Source of the DNA: Podospora pseudocomata
Taxonomy: Eukaryota > Ascomycota > Sordariomycetes > Sordariales > Podosporaceae
Length of the DNA: 64,000 nucleotides
Reading direction: 5' to 3'
Assembly: GCF_035222375.1 (NCBI RefSeq)
Contig: NC_085891.1
Location: forward strand, 1,488,001 to 1,552,000
Position 1 is the stretch's first letter. Each line of letters starts with the position of its first letter. Positions 47,305-57,813 of the stretch are shown piece by piece. The notes under the pieces were generated by a model that saw only the letters and a program-made list of their open reading frames with translations, made no database searches and was not told the origin of the DNA. The translations under genes were made by a program, and so were the position numbers.

Positions 47305-49295
47305 ATGGCAACCACCGAACTCGACCGCGACCCCTCCAAAGCCATCACCGCCATCCGCGACGCCCGCCCTCCCGCCACCGACCGCTTCACCTATCTCACC
47401 ATCGTCGAGTCGAACCTCTCCCCAGAGGTCCTCCCAACCCTCAACGAAGTCCTTCAAGATGCTGGTCTCACGCAAGAAATCGGCTGGGACCTGGTATACA
47501 ACCTCGTCTCCCTCCCCGGCTCGTCATCATGCCTCGAAACGATCGCGCGCCTTGGCAACCCCCGAGAGGTCATCCTCAAAGTTCTCGAAACACTCGAACT
47601 CCTAGGCGAAGAGGAGGGCTACGAAGCAGATGATGAAGCTGAAACCACAAAGGAGAAGAAGGAGGGCGGTGTGACAAAAACAGAGAAATTCATCACCCTA
47701 ATGGGGATGCTGGCGATCCTACACGGAAGAATCAAGACGAAGTATCCATCTCGCTTCCTGGCGCAGACGCTGCAGACGGTGCTGGGGGCTTATGAGGCGG
47801 GGAGTGAAGAGATGACGGCTGCGGTGATCAATTTGGTGCATAGTCTGAGTGGGAAGAGGGCGAGGCCGCCGTTACCGAGCAGGAAGTCTAGCGTGAATGT
47901 GGCCAACTTGGACGCTCGGGGGGATAGGGGGAAGAATGCGCCTGATCCGGAGGCGGATGATGGGAAGGAGGGCGAGGCAAAGACGGAGGATCCGGATGAG
48001 ACGGAGCTGCAGCAGAAGCTGTTGTTGAGTTTTGCCACGTGCGTGTTGGAGAGGTACGCGAATGGGAATGATTTGGCGTGGGCGGGGAGGCTAGTTGAGT
48101 TTTATGAGCCGGAGAGGACTGTGCCGGGGAGGAGGACGTTGATGGGGGCTTTTAGGGAGGAAGAGGGGTTGTTGGCTAAGGATGGGATTGTGGGGAATTT
48201 GGTGGTATGTTTCTGTTCCTTGAAGATGTTGACTGACCCGAGAGCTGACATGATATCTAGGCGCTGATTGGAGATCTTGGACTGAGGTCATGCTCCAGGA
48301 CGTTCTTGAAGCATGTGTGTGAAGGACCTTTACATGAGAATCCGCTGGCTGGCTCAGAAGACTTTGAGTCAGCAAGCCAGGTCAAGCTCTCTACAGGAGG
48401 AGCTGTTTGTCTCGTGGCCTACTGGGTCTTCTCGTCGACAATCTTTGACGCCGACCACCCACAGCCAGAGATGAACATCTTCCCAGACCACTATGCCGTC
48501 CTGGACAAATTCCTTCAAGATGATGCGCATGCCCAGATTCAACAGTCGCCAGGCACAGTAGAGGCCCTTGTCACAATCGGCCTCTGGCTGCATGCGAACA
48601 AGTTTGTCTCGGCGAACCCCAACACACCGCTCACAAATCCTACAACATCTCCAGAAGATCCTACCTCGGATTTTATGCGGTATATTCACCTCGTCACGCT
48701 CATCGCGCTATTTCATCCCAAGCTTCACGTTCGCAACGCAGCCAGCACACTGGCTGGGCAGGTACTCCATTCTGATCCATCAGATGATGACCGCTTGAAG
48801 GTCTTGTACGATTTGTTGGAGAATTGCACATTCGCCTCGCTCAAAGCGAGAGCGATCACCTGGCTGAGAGAGGAATTGATCGCAGCGTTCACGGCAAAGC
48901 TTCACCAAGCAACCGCTTTTTCAACACTGCAGGCTCTGGAAACGGTGCAATATGTGGTCTTTCCAAACCTGGACTTTTTGGTGGAGGATACCAATCTGGA
49001 GGAAGTGGTCGAGTATCTGGTGACCAACGCACCATTCCTCATGCAGGCAGTGAACTTGGGATTATTCCTCTGGTCCAGTCCAGAGAAATGGAACGCCGTG
49101 CTGCCAACGAACATGGATGCGACGGTCAGGCAGCGCTGGTTTGAGCCGCTGCTAGAAAGCATCGAGAGGGTTCAAAAGGAGAGCAAGAGCTCTGATGTAG
49201 AGTTGGGGCCGTTGGAGGGTGAACTGGCCGTGTTGAAGGGGAGGTTGGAGGATCTTGCTGCGAAGGAAGGATTCACTGGTGGGAAGGGTGTATGA
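47305..49295 (+). CDS. YAP1-binding protein / kinetochore Ybp2 family (glomulin-like)
   Basis: Member of the Ybp1/Ybp2 (Alf4/glomulin-related) helical-repeat family. In yeast Ybp1 helps oxidation of the Yap1 stress factor and Ybp2 acts at kinetochores; which role applies here is unknown. Two exons, 47305-48204 and 48261-49295, encode 644 residues. I chose the ATG at 47305 (AACATGG), giving MATTELDRDPSKAITAIRDA. The N-terminal block DRFTYLTIVESNLSPEVLPT and LVYNLVSLPGSSSCLETIAR is typical. An acidic, disordered insert lies near residues 195-235. The rest is predicted all-helical. The junction reads VGNLV-ALIGDLGLRSCSRTF in frame. Codons turn G/T-ending in the second half of exon 1 and return to C-ending in exon 2. 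Confidence 0.82.
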
Positions 49296-50238
49296 GCATA
49301 CTGTCGTTGACTGAGTATCTATCATCGGGTTGGGCACATATTGACGATTGTGAGATGAACTAGGTGGCGCAAACGGGAGCGACGGTAATAATGTGGGGGA
49401 CAAGGGATAAGAGACATATGATGAACTGGTTCTGTAGGAGATATTGCTACTTGTGAATACTAAACGGATTGTTCCGGGTGATGGTGTCGATGAAGAAGAC
49501 TTGTTAGGACAGGGAGATCGAAGCACTTGGGCCGACATCTTGACCCTGAGCTTGGCCAAAATCAAGATCAAGAAGGAGCATTCATCTTGGCAACGTTCAT
49601 TGCGGCCCCTGAGCAAGTTCAGGAGCATTTCCTCCAGGGGGCTGGGTTGAGAGTGGGGCAGGGGTGGCACAGACACCCGGGCCGTGGCTCCAATCGCTAG
49701 TGCCGAGCCACAGCGAACCAAAAAGCCTTTTCCCTGCAGGTAAACCGTTATGATGTCATTGTTGTAAGTGCTCCCGTTCTCGTACAGACCGCGATTATAC
49801 ATACACAATGGAGCAATTCCTGTTGGTTGCTCGATTGCGAGGCAAAATGTCGTGCAGCGAAGGACCTAATACCTAGAATAAAAGGCCGAGTTCGTCCGAG
49901 CGGCTGTTTTAATAAAAAAAGCGTTGACACCAGTGACACCACACCCAGCACCATCGAGGGGCAACGACACACGCCAAACACTTACAGCTACACAACGGCG
50001 ACTTTGTCTGTGTCAGGAACACGCGTTGCCGGGCGAACATTTGTGACCTTGCCGTTTCCCTCCTTGGCTGATGCTTTTATTTTCTTTCAGTTTGCAATAA
50101 CAAAACACCAAAACCACCTCTGCGGATTTGATCGGCTTTTTGATCTGAGCGGTCGGCGCCCTCTCTCTTGCACATCAACTAGCAAATCCAATTGCACGTA
50201 CCTCGACAACACGGACGTCGACGACACGACTCTCCACC
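49296..50238. other. Intergenic, upstream of the glucosyltransferase gene
   Basis: This 0.9-kb gap holds the 3' flank of the Ybp-family gene and the leader of the glucosyltransferase gene. Short frames on both strands (for example 49444-49650) have no family features. Confidence 0.5.
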
Positions 50239-53200
50239 ATGACGGGAGACTTTGAGTCCCCGAGCCCAGGAGGCCATCTGCCCAACGAGGCCGAGGCCAA
50301 AGATGGGAACCTCAGGCTAGTTACCGAGACCCAAAACGGCCAGCAGGTTACTGTTGTCCGTGATGCCGATAACCACATTGTGTATCCCACCTACGTCCCA
50401 CCTGCAACTCGCTCTCCCGTGTCAGGAGATTCGCCTTCTACATCGCCCTCACCAAAGACTACCGCCATGTCCGAACCGAATCAAGATAGGGAAAAGGGGG
50501 GGCAGCGGGAGGCAAAAGGGAAGCAGCAAGAGGAGGAACCAAAAGTCGAACAACCTCGCAAGGTCCAGACAGAACCAACAGACAGAACAGCCTCCCCTCG
50601 CCCCCAAGCTCGAAACTGGGCCACCGAATTCCCCCAACCCGACAAAACCTTCACCATGCCTGCTCCCCCTCGTCGAGCCGGCACGAATCTTTCGGCGATT
50701 CCCCCTGGAGTAGACTATTCTAGCAGCAGCGACTCCTCCTCTTCTTCTTCCGACGACGAAGAAGACTACCATACCCAGCCTTCCAGCAAAAAGAAGCACA
50801 AGAAGAAATCCAAGAAACCAACCCCCGAGGAAGAAGAAGACCGATACCGCCGCTTCAAGATCGGAAACCCTCACTACAAAACCCGCGGCAAGGTCTCCAA
50901 GCGCGACGGCCGGCTGAGCATTTCTGTCAAGGACACCTCCCAGACGGGGTATCTAGCCAAAGCTCTCGGGACAGCAGCAAAGCACATGGTGCCACTGAAG
51001 CCGCCCCCGGGTGGTTCAGACTCTGAATCCTCCAAGACGGTCGCCGCCCACTTCAAGGGGGTTCCCACCCGGAAACGGACCGCTTCCACGATCGATATCA
51101 AGTCGCTCAAACCACCCAAACTCAACATCGTGATCATGGTCATTGGCTCCCGGGGTGACGCACAACCGTTTCTCAAGATTGGGAAGATCCTCAAGGAGAA
51201 GTACGGACACCGCGTCCGTATTGCCACCCACCCCGCCTTTAGGGACTTTGTCGAGCAGGACTCTGGACTGGAGTTTTTTTCTGTCGGGGGGGACCCGTCT
51301 GAGCTGATGAGCTTCATGGTGAAGAACCCGGGCATGATTCCGACCTTGTCGTCGGTCAAGGCGGGTGACATACAGAAGCGGCGGGCGGCCATGGCGGAGA
51401 TGTTTCAGGGGTTTTGGAGGGCGTGCATCAACGCCACCGACGACGAGCACGACGTGAGGAACATCAAGATGATGGGCAAGCGGGACCCGTTCGTGGCGGA
51501 TGCGATCATTGCGAACCCGCCGAGCTTTGCGCACATTCACTGCGCCGAGGCGCTGGGGATTCCGTTGCACTTGATGTTTACTTTTCCTTATACCCCGACG
51601 CAGGCGTTCCCGCATCCGCTGGCGAGCATTAAGAGGAGCAATGTGGAGGAGGGATATACGAACTTTATCAGTTACCCGTTGGTGGAGATGATGGTGTGGC
51701 AGGGTTTGGGGGACTTGGTGAATGAGTTTAGGGTTGGGACGCTGGGGCTGGATCCGGTGAGCACGCTCTGGGCTCCCGGGGCGACGTATCGGTTGCATGT
51801 GCCGTTTACGTATCTTTGGAGTCCGGGGTTGGTGCCGAAGCCGGGGGATTGGGGGGAGGAGGTGGAGGTGGCGGGGTTTGTGTTTTTGGAGCTGGCGGAT
51901 AGTTTTAAGCCGCCGGGGGAGCTCGAGAGGTTTTTGGGGAGGAGCGATCAGGGTGGTGGGGAGGGGGAGGAGAGGAAGGATGAGAAGCCGGTGGTGTATA
52001 TTGGGTTTGGGAGCATTGTTGTGGATGATCCGGAGAGGTTCACCGAGATGATCTTTGAGGCGGTGGAGTTGGCGGGTGTGAGGGCGTTGGTTAGTAAGGG
52101 GTGGGGAGGGCTGGGGGGGGACAAGTTGGATGTTCCCGAGGATGTGTATATGCTTGATAATACGCCTCATGACTGGCTGTTCCCTAGGGTGAAGGCGTGT
52201 GTCATCCATGGAGGGGCGGGGACGACGGCGATCGCGTTGAAGTGTGGGAAGCCGACGATGATTGTGCCGTTTTTTGGGGATCAGCATTTTTGGGGGAGCA
52301 TGATTGGCAATGCGGGGGCTGGGCCGGAGGCGGTGCCGTATAAGGAGCTGACGGCGGAGAAGTTGGCGGAGGGGATCAAGTTTTGTTTGAGGGATGAGGC
52401 TAGGGAGGCGGCGGAGAAGATTGCGAGGGATATTGAACGGGAGGGGGACGGGGCAGAGAATGCTTGTGAGGCCTTTCATAAGGGGTTGTTGATTCAGAGA
52501 GAGGTGAAGGGAGGGGGGAGGAGCTCGATGAGGTGTTCGATTCTGCCGGATCAGGTGGCGGTTTGGCGGATGAAAGAGACGGGGTTGAGGTTGAGCCCTA
52601 TTGCGGCGGAGATGTTGGTGGAGAGGGGGCTGGTGAGCTGGAAGAAGCTGAGGTTGTTGAGACATAACGAGTGGAATGATTTTGAGGGGCCCGGGGAGCC
52701 GGTGACGGGTGTGGCGGGGTCGATCATGGGGACGGTTGGGAATGTTTTTGGGGGGATTGGGGGGGTGCCGTATCGGGTTGCGAAGAGTGCTAAGAAGAGG
52801 AAGGATAAGGAGAAGGGGAAGAGGAAGAAGAGGAAGGATGACAAGAGGCAGCAGCAGCAGGAGCAGCAGAACAGGAATGACGAGAGCGATGGGGAGGAGC
52901 CACCTCAAGTTGAGACTGCTACTACTCATGCCATTGACGACCGGAGATCGGACTCTTCTTCTGTACGCTCCAACCCGGCAGAGGAAGTAGCTCATCATGT
53001 CGGTCGTGGCGCCCTCAAATCGGCCTCCGCCATCGCCAAAGCCCCTGTCGACCTCAGCTTGGCCCTCGCTCAAGGCTTCCACAACGCCCCTAGACTTTAT
53101 GGAGACGACACCGTCCGGCGACCCATCCGCGTTACTGGGATGAAATCAGGTCTCAAAGCAGCCAGAAATGAATTCGCGTACGGCATCTACGACGGCATCA

Positions 53201-54024
53201 CGGGCGTCGTTCGTCTCCCCTACCGCGGAGCAAAAGAAGGTGGCCTTGGTGGGTTTGCAAGGGGCGTGGGTATGGGACTTACGGGGTTTGTGCTCAAGGA
53301 CCTGGCTGCTGTCATTGGGCCGGTTGGGTATACGCTCAAGGGAGTGGTCAAGCAAGCTGAACGGGGGAAGCAGCCGATCAAGTACATCAGGCGGGCGAGG
53401 ATTGTTCAGGGTGAACGAGACACGGAGGCGTTGAGCGAGGAAGAAAAGGCAAGGTTGAGCAAGGAGGCGGTGAAGGGGTGGTCGGTGATGTGGAAGTTGT
53501 GGGACGAGATGGTCAAGCAGGAGAAGAAGAAGAAGCGGGGGAGGAGCATCAAGGCTAAGCTTGGAGGGAAGGCGAGGAGGCGCCGAAAGAGAAAGGAATG
53601 GGACGTGGTGTTTGAGAGTGTGGAGGTTGCGGAGAAGGCGTTGGAGGCGCTGAGGAAGGGGGAGGACATGGATGTTGTTTTGGAGCGGGTGGAGAAGGAG
53701 AGGGGGGCGGGTCGTAGTCCCGTTGCGGTTGAGAATGGGCAGTCGAACATGTTGGAGAGTACGGAGAATAAGGACTTTGCGGGGGTTGGGAAAAGGGAGG
53801 CGGATGCTGAGACTGCTAGCACGAAGGTTCCTGGTCCGTTGGAGATGAATGGGGTGGGAAGCGGGAGCAAGGTTGACGGGGAGGTGGTGATGGGTGAGGA
53901 AAAGAAGGAGGAGGAGGAGGAGGAGGATATGAAGGAGAATCCGTTCTCGGTGGCCACGCCGGCGATTGCGAAGAATAAGGAGGAGAATAGGATGACCATG
54001 GAGGCTATTGAGGTTAGGGCTTAG
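50239..54024 (+). CDS. Sterol 3-beta-glucosyltransferase-like GT1 protein with long C-terminal extension
   Basis: Probable UDP-glucose:sterol glucosyltransferase of the UGT80/ATG26/CHIP6 type. A single exon encodes 1,261 residues. Residues 1-294 are disordered and charged, with a Ser/Asp/Glu cluster near 155-175. The glycosyltransferase fold spans about 295-755: LNIVIMVIGSRGDAQPFLKI at its start, FFSVGGDPSELM, and donor-site motif HGGAGTTAIALKCGKPTMIV from residue 657. No GRAM or PH domain precedes it, unlike ATG26. A second conserved part at about 935-1035 (GFHNAPRLYGDDTVRRPIRV, then GIYDGITGVVRLPYRGAKEG) resembles the lipid-transfer-linked C-terminal segment of VPS13/ATG2 proteins. The last 200 residues are basic coiled coil and acidic tail. 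The 3' two thirds use G-ending codons heavily. Confidence 0.83.
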   Translation: MTGDFESPSPGGHLPNEAEAKDGNLRLVTETQNGQQVTVVRDADNHIVYPTYVPPATRSPVSGDSPSTSPSPKTTAMSEPNQDREKGGQREAKGKQQEEEPKVEQPRKVQTEPTDRTASPRPQARNWATEFPQPDKTFTMPAPPRRAGTNLSAIPPGVDYSSSSDSSSSSSDDEEDYHTQPSSKKKHKKKSKKPTPEEEEDRYRRFKIGNPHYKTRGKVSKRDGRLSISVKDTSQTGYLAKALGTAAKHMVPLKPPPGGSDSESSKTVAAHFKGVPTRKRTASTIDIKSLKPPKLNIVIMVIGSRGDAQPFLKIGKILKEKYGHRVRIATHPAFRDFVEQDSGLEFFSVGGDPSELMSFMVKNPGMIPTLSSVKAGDIQKRRAAMAEMFQGFWRACINATDDEHDVRNIKMMGKRDPFVADAIIANPPSFAHIHCAEALGIPLHLMFTFPYTPTQAFPHPLASIKRSNVEEGYTNFISYPLVEMMVWQGLGDLVNEFRVGTLGLDPVSTLWAPGATYRLHVPFTYLWSPGLVPKPGDWGEEVEVAGFVFLELADSFKPPGELERFLGRSDQGGGEGEERKDEKPVVYIGFGSIVVDDPERFTEMIFEAVELAGVRALVSKGWGGLGGDKLDVPEDVYMLDNTPHDWLFPRVKACVIHGGAGTTAIALKCGKPTMIVPFFGDQHFWGSMIGNAGAGPEAVPYKELTAEKLAEGIKFCLRDEAREAAEKIARDIEREGDGAENACEAFHKGLLIQREVKGGGRSSMRCSILPDQVAVWRMKETGLRLSPIAAEMLVERGLVSWKKLRLLRHNEWNDFEGPGEPVTGVAGSIMGTVGNVFGGIGGVPYRVAKSAKKRKDKEKGKRKKRKDDKRQQQQEQQNRNDESDGEEPPQVETATTHAIDDRRSDSSSVRSNPAEEVAHHVGRGALKSASAIAKAPVDLSLALAQGFHNAPRLYGDDTVRRPIRVTGMKSGLKAARNEFAYGIYDGITGVVRLPYRGAKEGGLGGFARGVGMGLTGFVLKDLAAVIGPVGYTLKGVVKQAERGKQPIKYIRRARIVQGERDTEALSEEEKARLSKEAVKGWSVMWKLWDEMVKQEKKKKRGRSIKAKLGGKARRRRKRKEWDVVFESVEVAEKALEALRKGEDMDVVLERVEKERGAGRSPVAVENGQSNMLESTENKDFAGVGKREADAETASTKVPGPLEMNGVGSGSKVDGEVVMGEEKKEEEEEEDMKENPFSVATPAIAKNKEENRMTMEAIEVRA

Positions 54025-54399
54025 GGGCCGCTTTGAGGCCGCTGGAGTTGTTTGCGGTGCGCTGCTTTTGTTTTGGCTGCGGTGCGTTGGGAGTTTTGGA
54101 AAGGCAGAGGTTGAAATAAGCAATATGAGGATACCCCGTTTTCTTTTTTGTAGTGATAAGTGGAGAGATATAGCTGGTGGACAAAGTAATACCTAATTCT
54201 ACATTCGAGTCCTATGAGAATGATTGCAATATTGTGATGAAGTAGTTCCTGGTGTTGGGTTTGATGGCCAAAGATCATTGATCTCTCTTGGTGCTCAATA
54301 AATCAACATAGGGAACATCATTACAACCAGCACATTGAACCAGCCCGAAGTAACCTCAATGCTAAACAAAATCTCAGTGCTATGGATGCCCTCCCACCA
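54025..54399. other. Convergent 3' flanks
   Basis: This 375-bp gap lies between the stop codons of the glucosyltransferase (+) and prephenate dehydrogenase (-) genes. It is AT-richer than its surroundings and should hold both polyadenylation regions. I see no gene. Confidence 0.6.
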
Positions 54400-56289
54400 C
54401 TACTCCTTCTCGCTCTCCAACACAGCCTTAATCATGGCCTGCCCCACCTCCACGGCCCCCTTGAATCTCGGCTCAAAGAACTTTTGCGTCACGGCGAACC
54501 TCTCCCTCCAAGTGTCAAACTGCCTCAGACTGACACACTCTGCCCAACCGGCCGCGGCAATCGCAAACTGCAAATCGTCCCTCCTGAAGCTCTTGTCTTC
54601 AATCCCCACCCGCAAACACTCATCCAGCAACCCTGGGGTCCTGAACAGATGCTCGGCCACGCCCAGCCAAAGCCGAAAGAGAGGCGTCGAGCAAATCATG
54701 TGGTCGTAGGGCACGATCCCCAGCGCAGACCAGCAGTCGACCATGGCCAGCAGACTAAGGTGATTATTCGGCAGCCCCCTCCCCCCTCCCCTTTCCCCAG
54801 AGGGTTTATTAAGTGAAAACCGATCAAGAAGCTCCTCCTTTAGCAGCGGCCTCTCCGCCCACTTGGGGCTCCCCTCGGCGCCAAAGACTTTTTCTTTGGC
54901 TTTGTACACCCTCTCACGCAACTCATCGGATCTGCCCTCAAGCATGAGGTAAAATAACTCAGTACTCGACCGGGCAAACTGCCCAATCTGCTTGTGCGCC
55001 TCTGGGTTGAGAATCGCCAAGCCGGCGTAGACGTGCCACTTTTGGGCATAGATCCTCAGCATGAGGTTGATTTTCACGTTTTCGATTCCGCCGATGTAGC
55101 GAGATCCTTCCTCCCAGGGGAACTGGCGGTTGGCGTGCCAGGCTTTGCCCATGGAGAGGAAGGCGGCGTGGGTGACGGCTTGGGTGTCGGCCGTGATGCG
55201 GTCGTGCTCTTTGGCTGTGAGGTAGACGTGTGTAGAGTTGAGGCATGACAAGACAGATTCGACTTTCTGGAAAGATTCGTCAGAGGCGCGGTGTTTGATC
55301 AGGACTAAAGGTTGCCCGCGGGGGTCGACGTTGGGGCCGTGGAGGGAATGACAAGAAACGATGTCGACGTCGGATGGGAGGTAGGACTCAAAGGCTTTGA
55401 TCTCAGGGTCTTTGCAGGAGGTTTGGCCTCCGACTATGGCGCCTAGACGGGTTGCTATAGACCACAAAACATGTAAGGAACTGGATGGGACAGTACGATC
55501 ATGATGATTAAGATGATGGATGGGACACACATGGGCCGAACTGTTCGACTACACGACCAATGGCGGCCGCCTCGACGCTGTAGATGATATAATTGCTCGC
55601 TCGCGAAATAAGGTGGCCGTTGCGGAGAATTTGAATATTGGTCTATAGACACAAACATCTCAGCAACTGGCTAACAGCAGCCAAGGTTAGAAAGATTGGA
55701 AAATCACATCGTACATTGTCTGCAAATTCCTTGGCAAGCTCTTCAAATTTTTCTTCTCTATCGCAGGCCATGACTCTAAAAAGAAACAAAAGAAAAAGGA
55801 CCCAACGATTAGCCAACCATATCCGACCAAAGTTCTGAATTGGAACGTGGAAACTGGAAGAAATCTGAGAGTCAATGTTAGCGGGGAATCCCACAAAAAT
55901 CGACAGTGATAAAAAGGTTGAGTGAAGGTAATACGGTCAGACGAAAAAAATTAGGTAGCTGAGATTTTTCATCATGGAAAGTCCGCAGTAACCACCGGGC
56001 CCAGAATGGGTGACCGACAGCACCACGAACGATACTCTAGCCAAATGCACTCAAGTCATCATTGTATTGGGGGGAGGGGAGATTGTGCTGGTGTCGAAAA
56101 GGAAGGAAACGTACCATTTGGGGAAGAGCTAAAGTCGCTCAATGATGGTTAGTCGAAGAAAGTCGAGAACAAGCATTACCTCCATCCAGCGTTGGCCAGT
56201 CGGCGGGCATACATCCTGCCCATATCGCCCATGCCAATGAGGCCGATGGTGAAGTCTTTCGACCACGCGAACTCGGATGCCGTCGCCAT
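54400..56289 (-). CDS. TYR1: Prephenate dehydrogenase (tyrosine biosynthesis)
   Basis: Converts prephenate to 4-hydroxyphenylpyruvate with NADP+, the committed step to tyrosine. Four exons: 56289-56180, 55775-55715, 55642-55531 and 55454-54400, giving 445 residues (yeast Tyr1 has 452). The N-terminal Rossmann motif is GLIGMGDMGRMYARRLANAG. The next exon gives RVMACDREEKFEELAKEFAD. Further blocks are GAIVGGQTSCKDPEIKAFE, SCHSLHGPNVDPRGQPLVLI and TAEHDRITADTQAVTHAAF-like (here TAKEHDRITADTQAVTHA). Intron 1 is unusually long for this window (404 bp); I found no extra exon in it that keeps phase. Codons shift from C-ending to G-ending along exon 4. It shares a 394-bp divergent promoter region with the RCC1-like gene. 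Confidence 0.93.
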
Positions 56290-56683
56290 TGTTGTTTCTC
56301 TTCCGAGCGAAAACGGTATTGCAAAGCAAGGGATACTCCTCGATGGCAAAGATCACATCCTCAGCAGGGCAACTGCGCAGAACTCCCAGCTTGTCTCTCA
56401 AAGCGGGGAAGAAAGTGTGCAAAGAATGCGAAGCTGGCTCGGCCGCTGTTGCTATTGTTGTTGCGAGTTGAAGAGAAGTGAAAGAAAATTTCTGACTGGA
56501 ACTGAAATTTAAGCTTGCTCAAGGTGGGGCTCCTACCGTGCCCGCGACGCCCCACGGCCCCACTTGGATCTGGCAGACAGTGCACACTGTGGAGCGCACA
56601 TGACAAGACCTTGGTCATCAGGGTTAAGCTTCCCGAGACATCACCACTTACACTCACCCTATCAATCAACAACCTCACTCGAA
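56290..56683. promoter_or_regulatory. Divergent promoter, TYR1 and RCC1-like gene
   Basis: This 394-bp gap lies between two start codons pointing apart, so both promoters lie here or reach into the neighbour's transcript. I see no clear TATA box. Binding sites for the amino-acid starvation factor (TGACTC) are not evident. Confidence 0.55.
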
Positions 56684-57733
56684 ATGACCACCCTCCTATC
56701 ATTCGGCTCCAACGGCTCAGGCCAACTGGGTCTCTCCCACCAAGAAGACGTCTCCTCCCCCTCCCTCGTCTTCATCCCCCACCCCTCCTCAACCCTCCCC
56801 AGCTCAGTCGCCCAAATAGCCGCAGGAGGGAACCACACCCTCCTCCTCCTCACCAACAACCAAGTCCTCTACTCAGGCGACTCTCACAACAACAACAAAA
56901 TCACCCCAACCTTCACCCCTCCACCCCTTCCAACACCTCCCCCAACCCCAATAAGATCCATCTCAGCAACCTGGTCCGCCTCCCAAATAGCCACCCCCTC
57001 CCAGATATGGGTCCACGGCCACGGAACAAAAGGTGAACTTGCCCTCGGCTCCGGCATCACCTTGGCCACCTCCTTCCAACCCATCCCCAACTTTCCACCC
57101 TCAAACACAACAATCGTCTCTATATCGGCCAGCATGTCCCACGCCGTTGCTGTCTTGAACAACGGCCAAGTCTACGGTTGGGGCGCAGGTCGTAAAGGCC
57201 AGCTAGGTCCTGAACCATCACCTGCGGTGTCTTCACCAAGGTTAGTATCCTGTCCTTTCCCTGTGGTGAAAGCCCTTTGCGGGAAGGAATTCACCCTCCT
57301 CCTTGGCCCTCCCCAAACAGGAGAGTTTCTGGTAATAGGGTCAGATAAATTCGGGATTAAATCCAATGCCCCTTCAGACCTAAAAGGTTGGAAGGACGCT
57401 GGTGCTAGCTGGGGGAGCGTCATCCTGCTAAAAGAGGACGGATCCCTCATCAGCTGGGGAAGGGATGACCACCAGCAACTTGCCCCATCGGACATTGGGC
57501 CAGTGGAAAAGATTGCTGTTGGGAGTGAGCATGCCCTGGCATTGACAAGAGACGGCAAAGTCCTGGCTTGGGGCTGGGGAGAACATGGCAACTGTGGATC
57601 ACTTGAGGAGAACAACAAGGAGAGGGCGAATGTCATTCAAATCCCGGATGAATACAACTTGGAGGATCAGGAGGTTACAGCTCTAGGGGCAGGGTGCGCC
57701 ACAAGTTGGATTGCCTTTGAGAAAAGGAGGTAA
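56684..57733 (+). CDS. RCC1-repeat protein, Ats1/Kti13-like
   Basis: Beta-propeller of the Ats1/Kti13 type. Yeast Kti13 pairs with the small iron protein Kti11/Dph3 and supports diphthamide formation on EF-2 and Elongator tRNA modification. A single exon encodes 349 residues, close to yeast Ats1 (333). It starts MTTLLSFGSNGSGQLGLSHQ and shows RCC1-type blades: FGSNGSGQLG, YGWGAGRKGQLGPE, ISWGRDDHQQL and LAWGWGEHGNCGS, each preceded by a hydrophobic strand (HTLLLLTNN, HAVAVLNNG, SVILLKEDG, HALALTRDG). The length fits a single seven-bladed propeller with no extra domain. Assignment to Kti13 rather than another short RCC1 protein rests on length and layout. It ends 80 bp from the rad9 stop, convergent. 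Confidence 0.75.
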   Translation: MTTLLSFGSNGSGQLGLSHQEDVSSPSLVFIPHPSSTLPSSVAQIAAGGNHTLLLLTNNQVLYSGDSHNNNKITPTFTPPPLPTPPPTPIRSISATWSASQIATPSQIWVHGHGTKGELALGSGITLATSFQPIPNFPPSNTTIVSISASMSHAVAVLNNGQVYGWGAGRKGQLGPEPSPAVSSPRLVSCPFPVVKALCGKEFTLLLGPPQTGEFLVIGSDKFGIKSNAPSDLKGWKDAGASWGSVILLKEDGSLISWGRDDHQQLAPSDIGPVEKIAVGSEHALALTRDGKVLAWGWGEHGNCGSLEENNKERANVIQIPDEYNLEDQEVTALGAGCATSWIAFEKRR

Positions 57734-57813
57734 ATAGCAAAGATGCGAGATATGGTATCAGTGATGAGAACAACCGCCAAACACCGCCGAACGCCGAGAT
57801 GCAAATGCTGTCA

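Noticed and set aside
55776-56179. Possible extra TYR1 exon within intron 1 (around 56116-56128)
   Set aside because: Inclusion does not add conserved sequence; the direct junction gives GW-RVMACDREEKF as expected.
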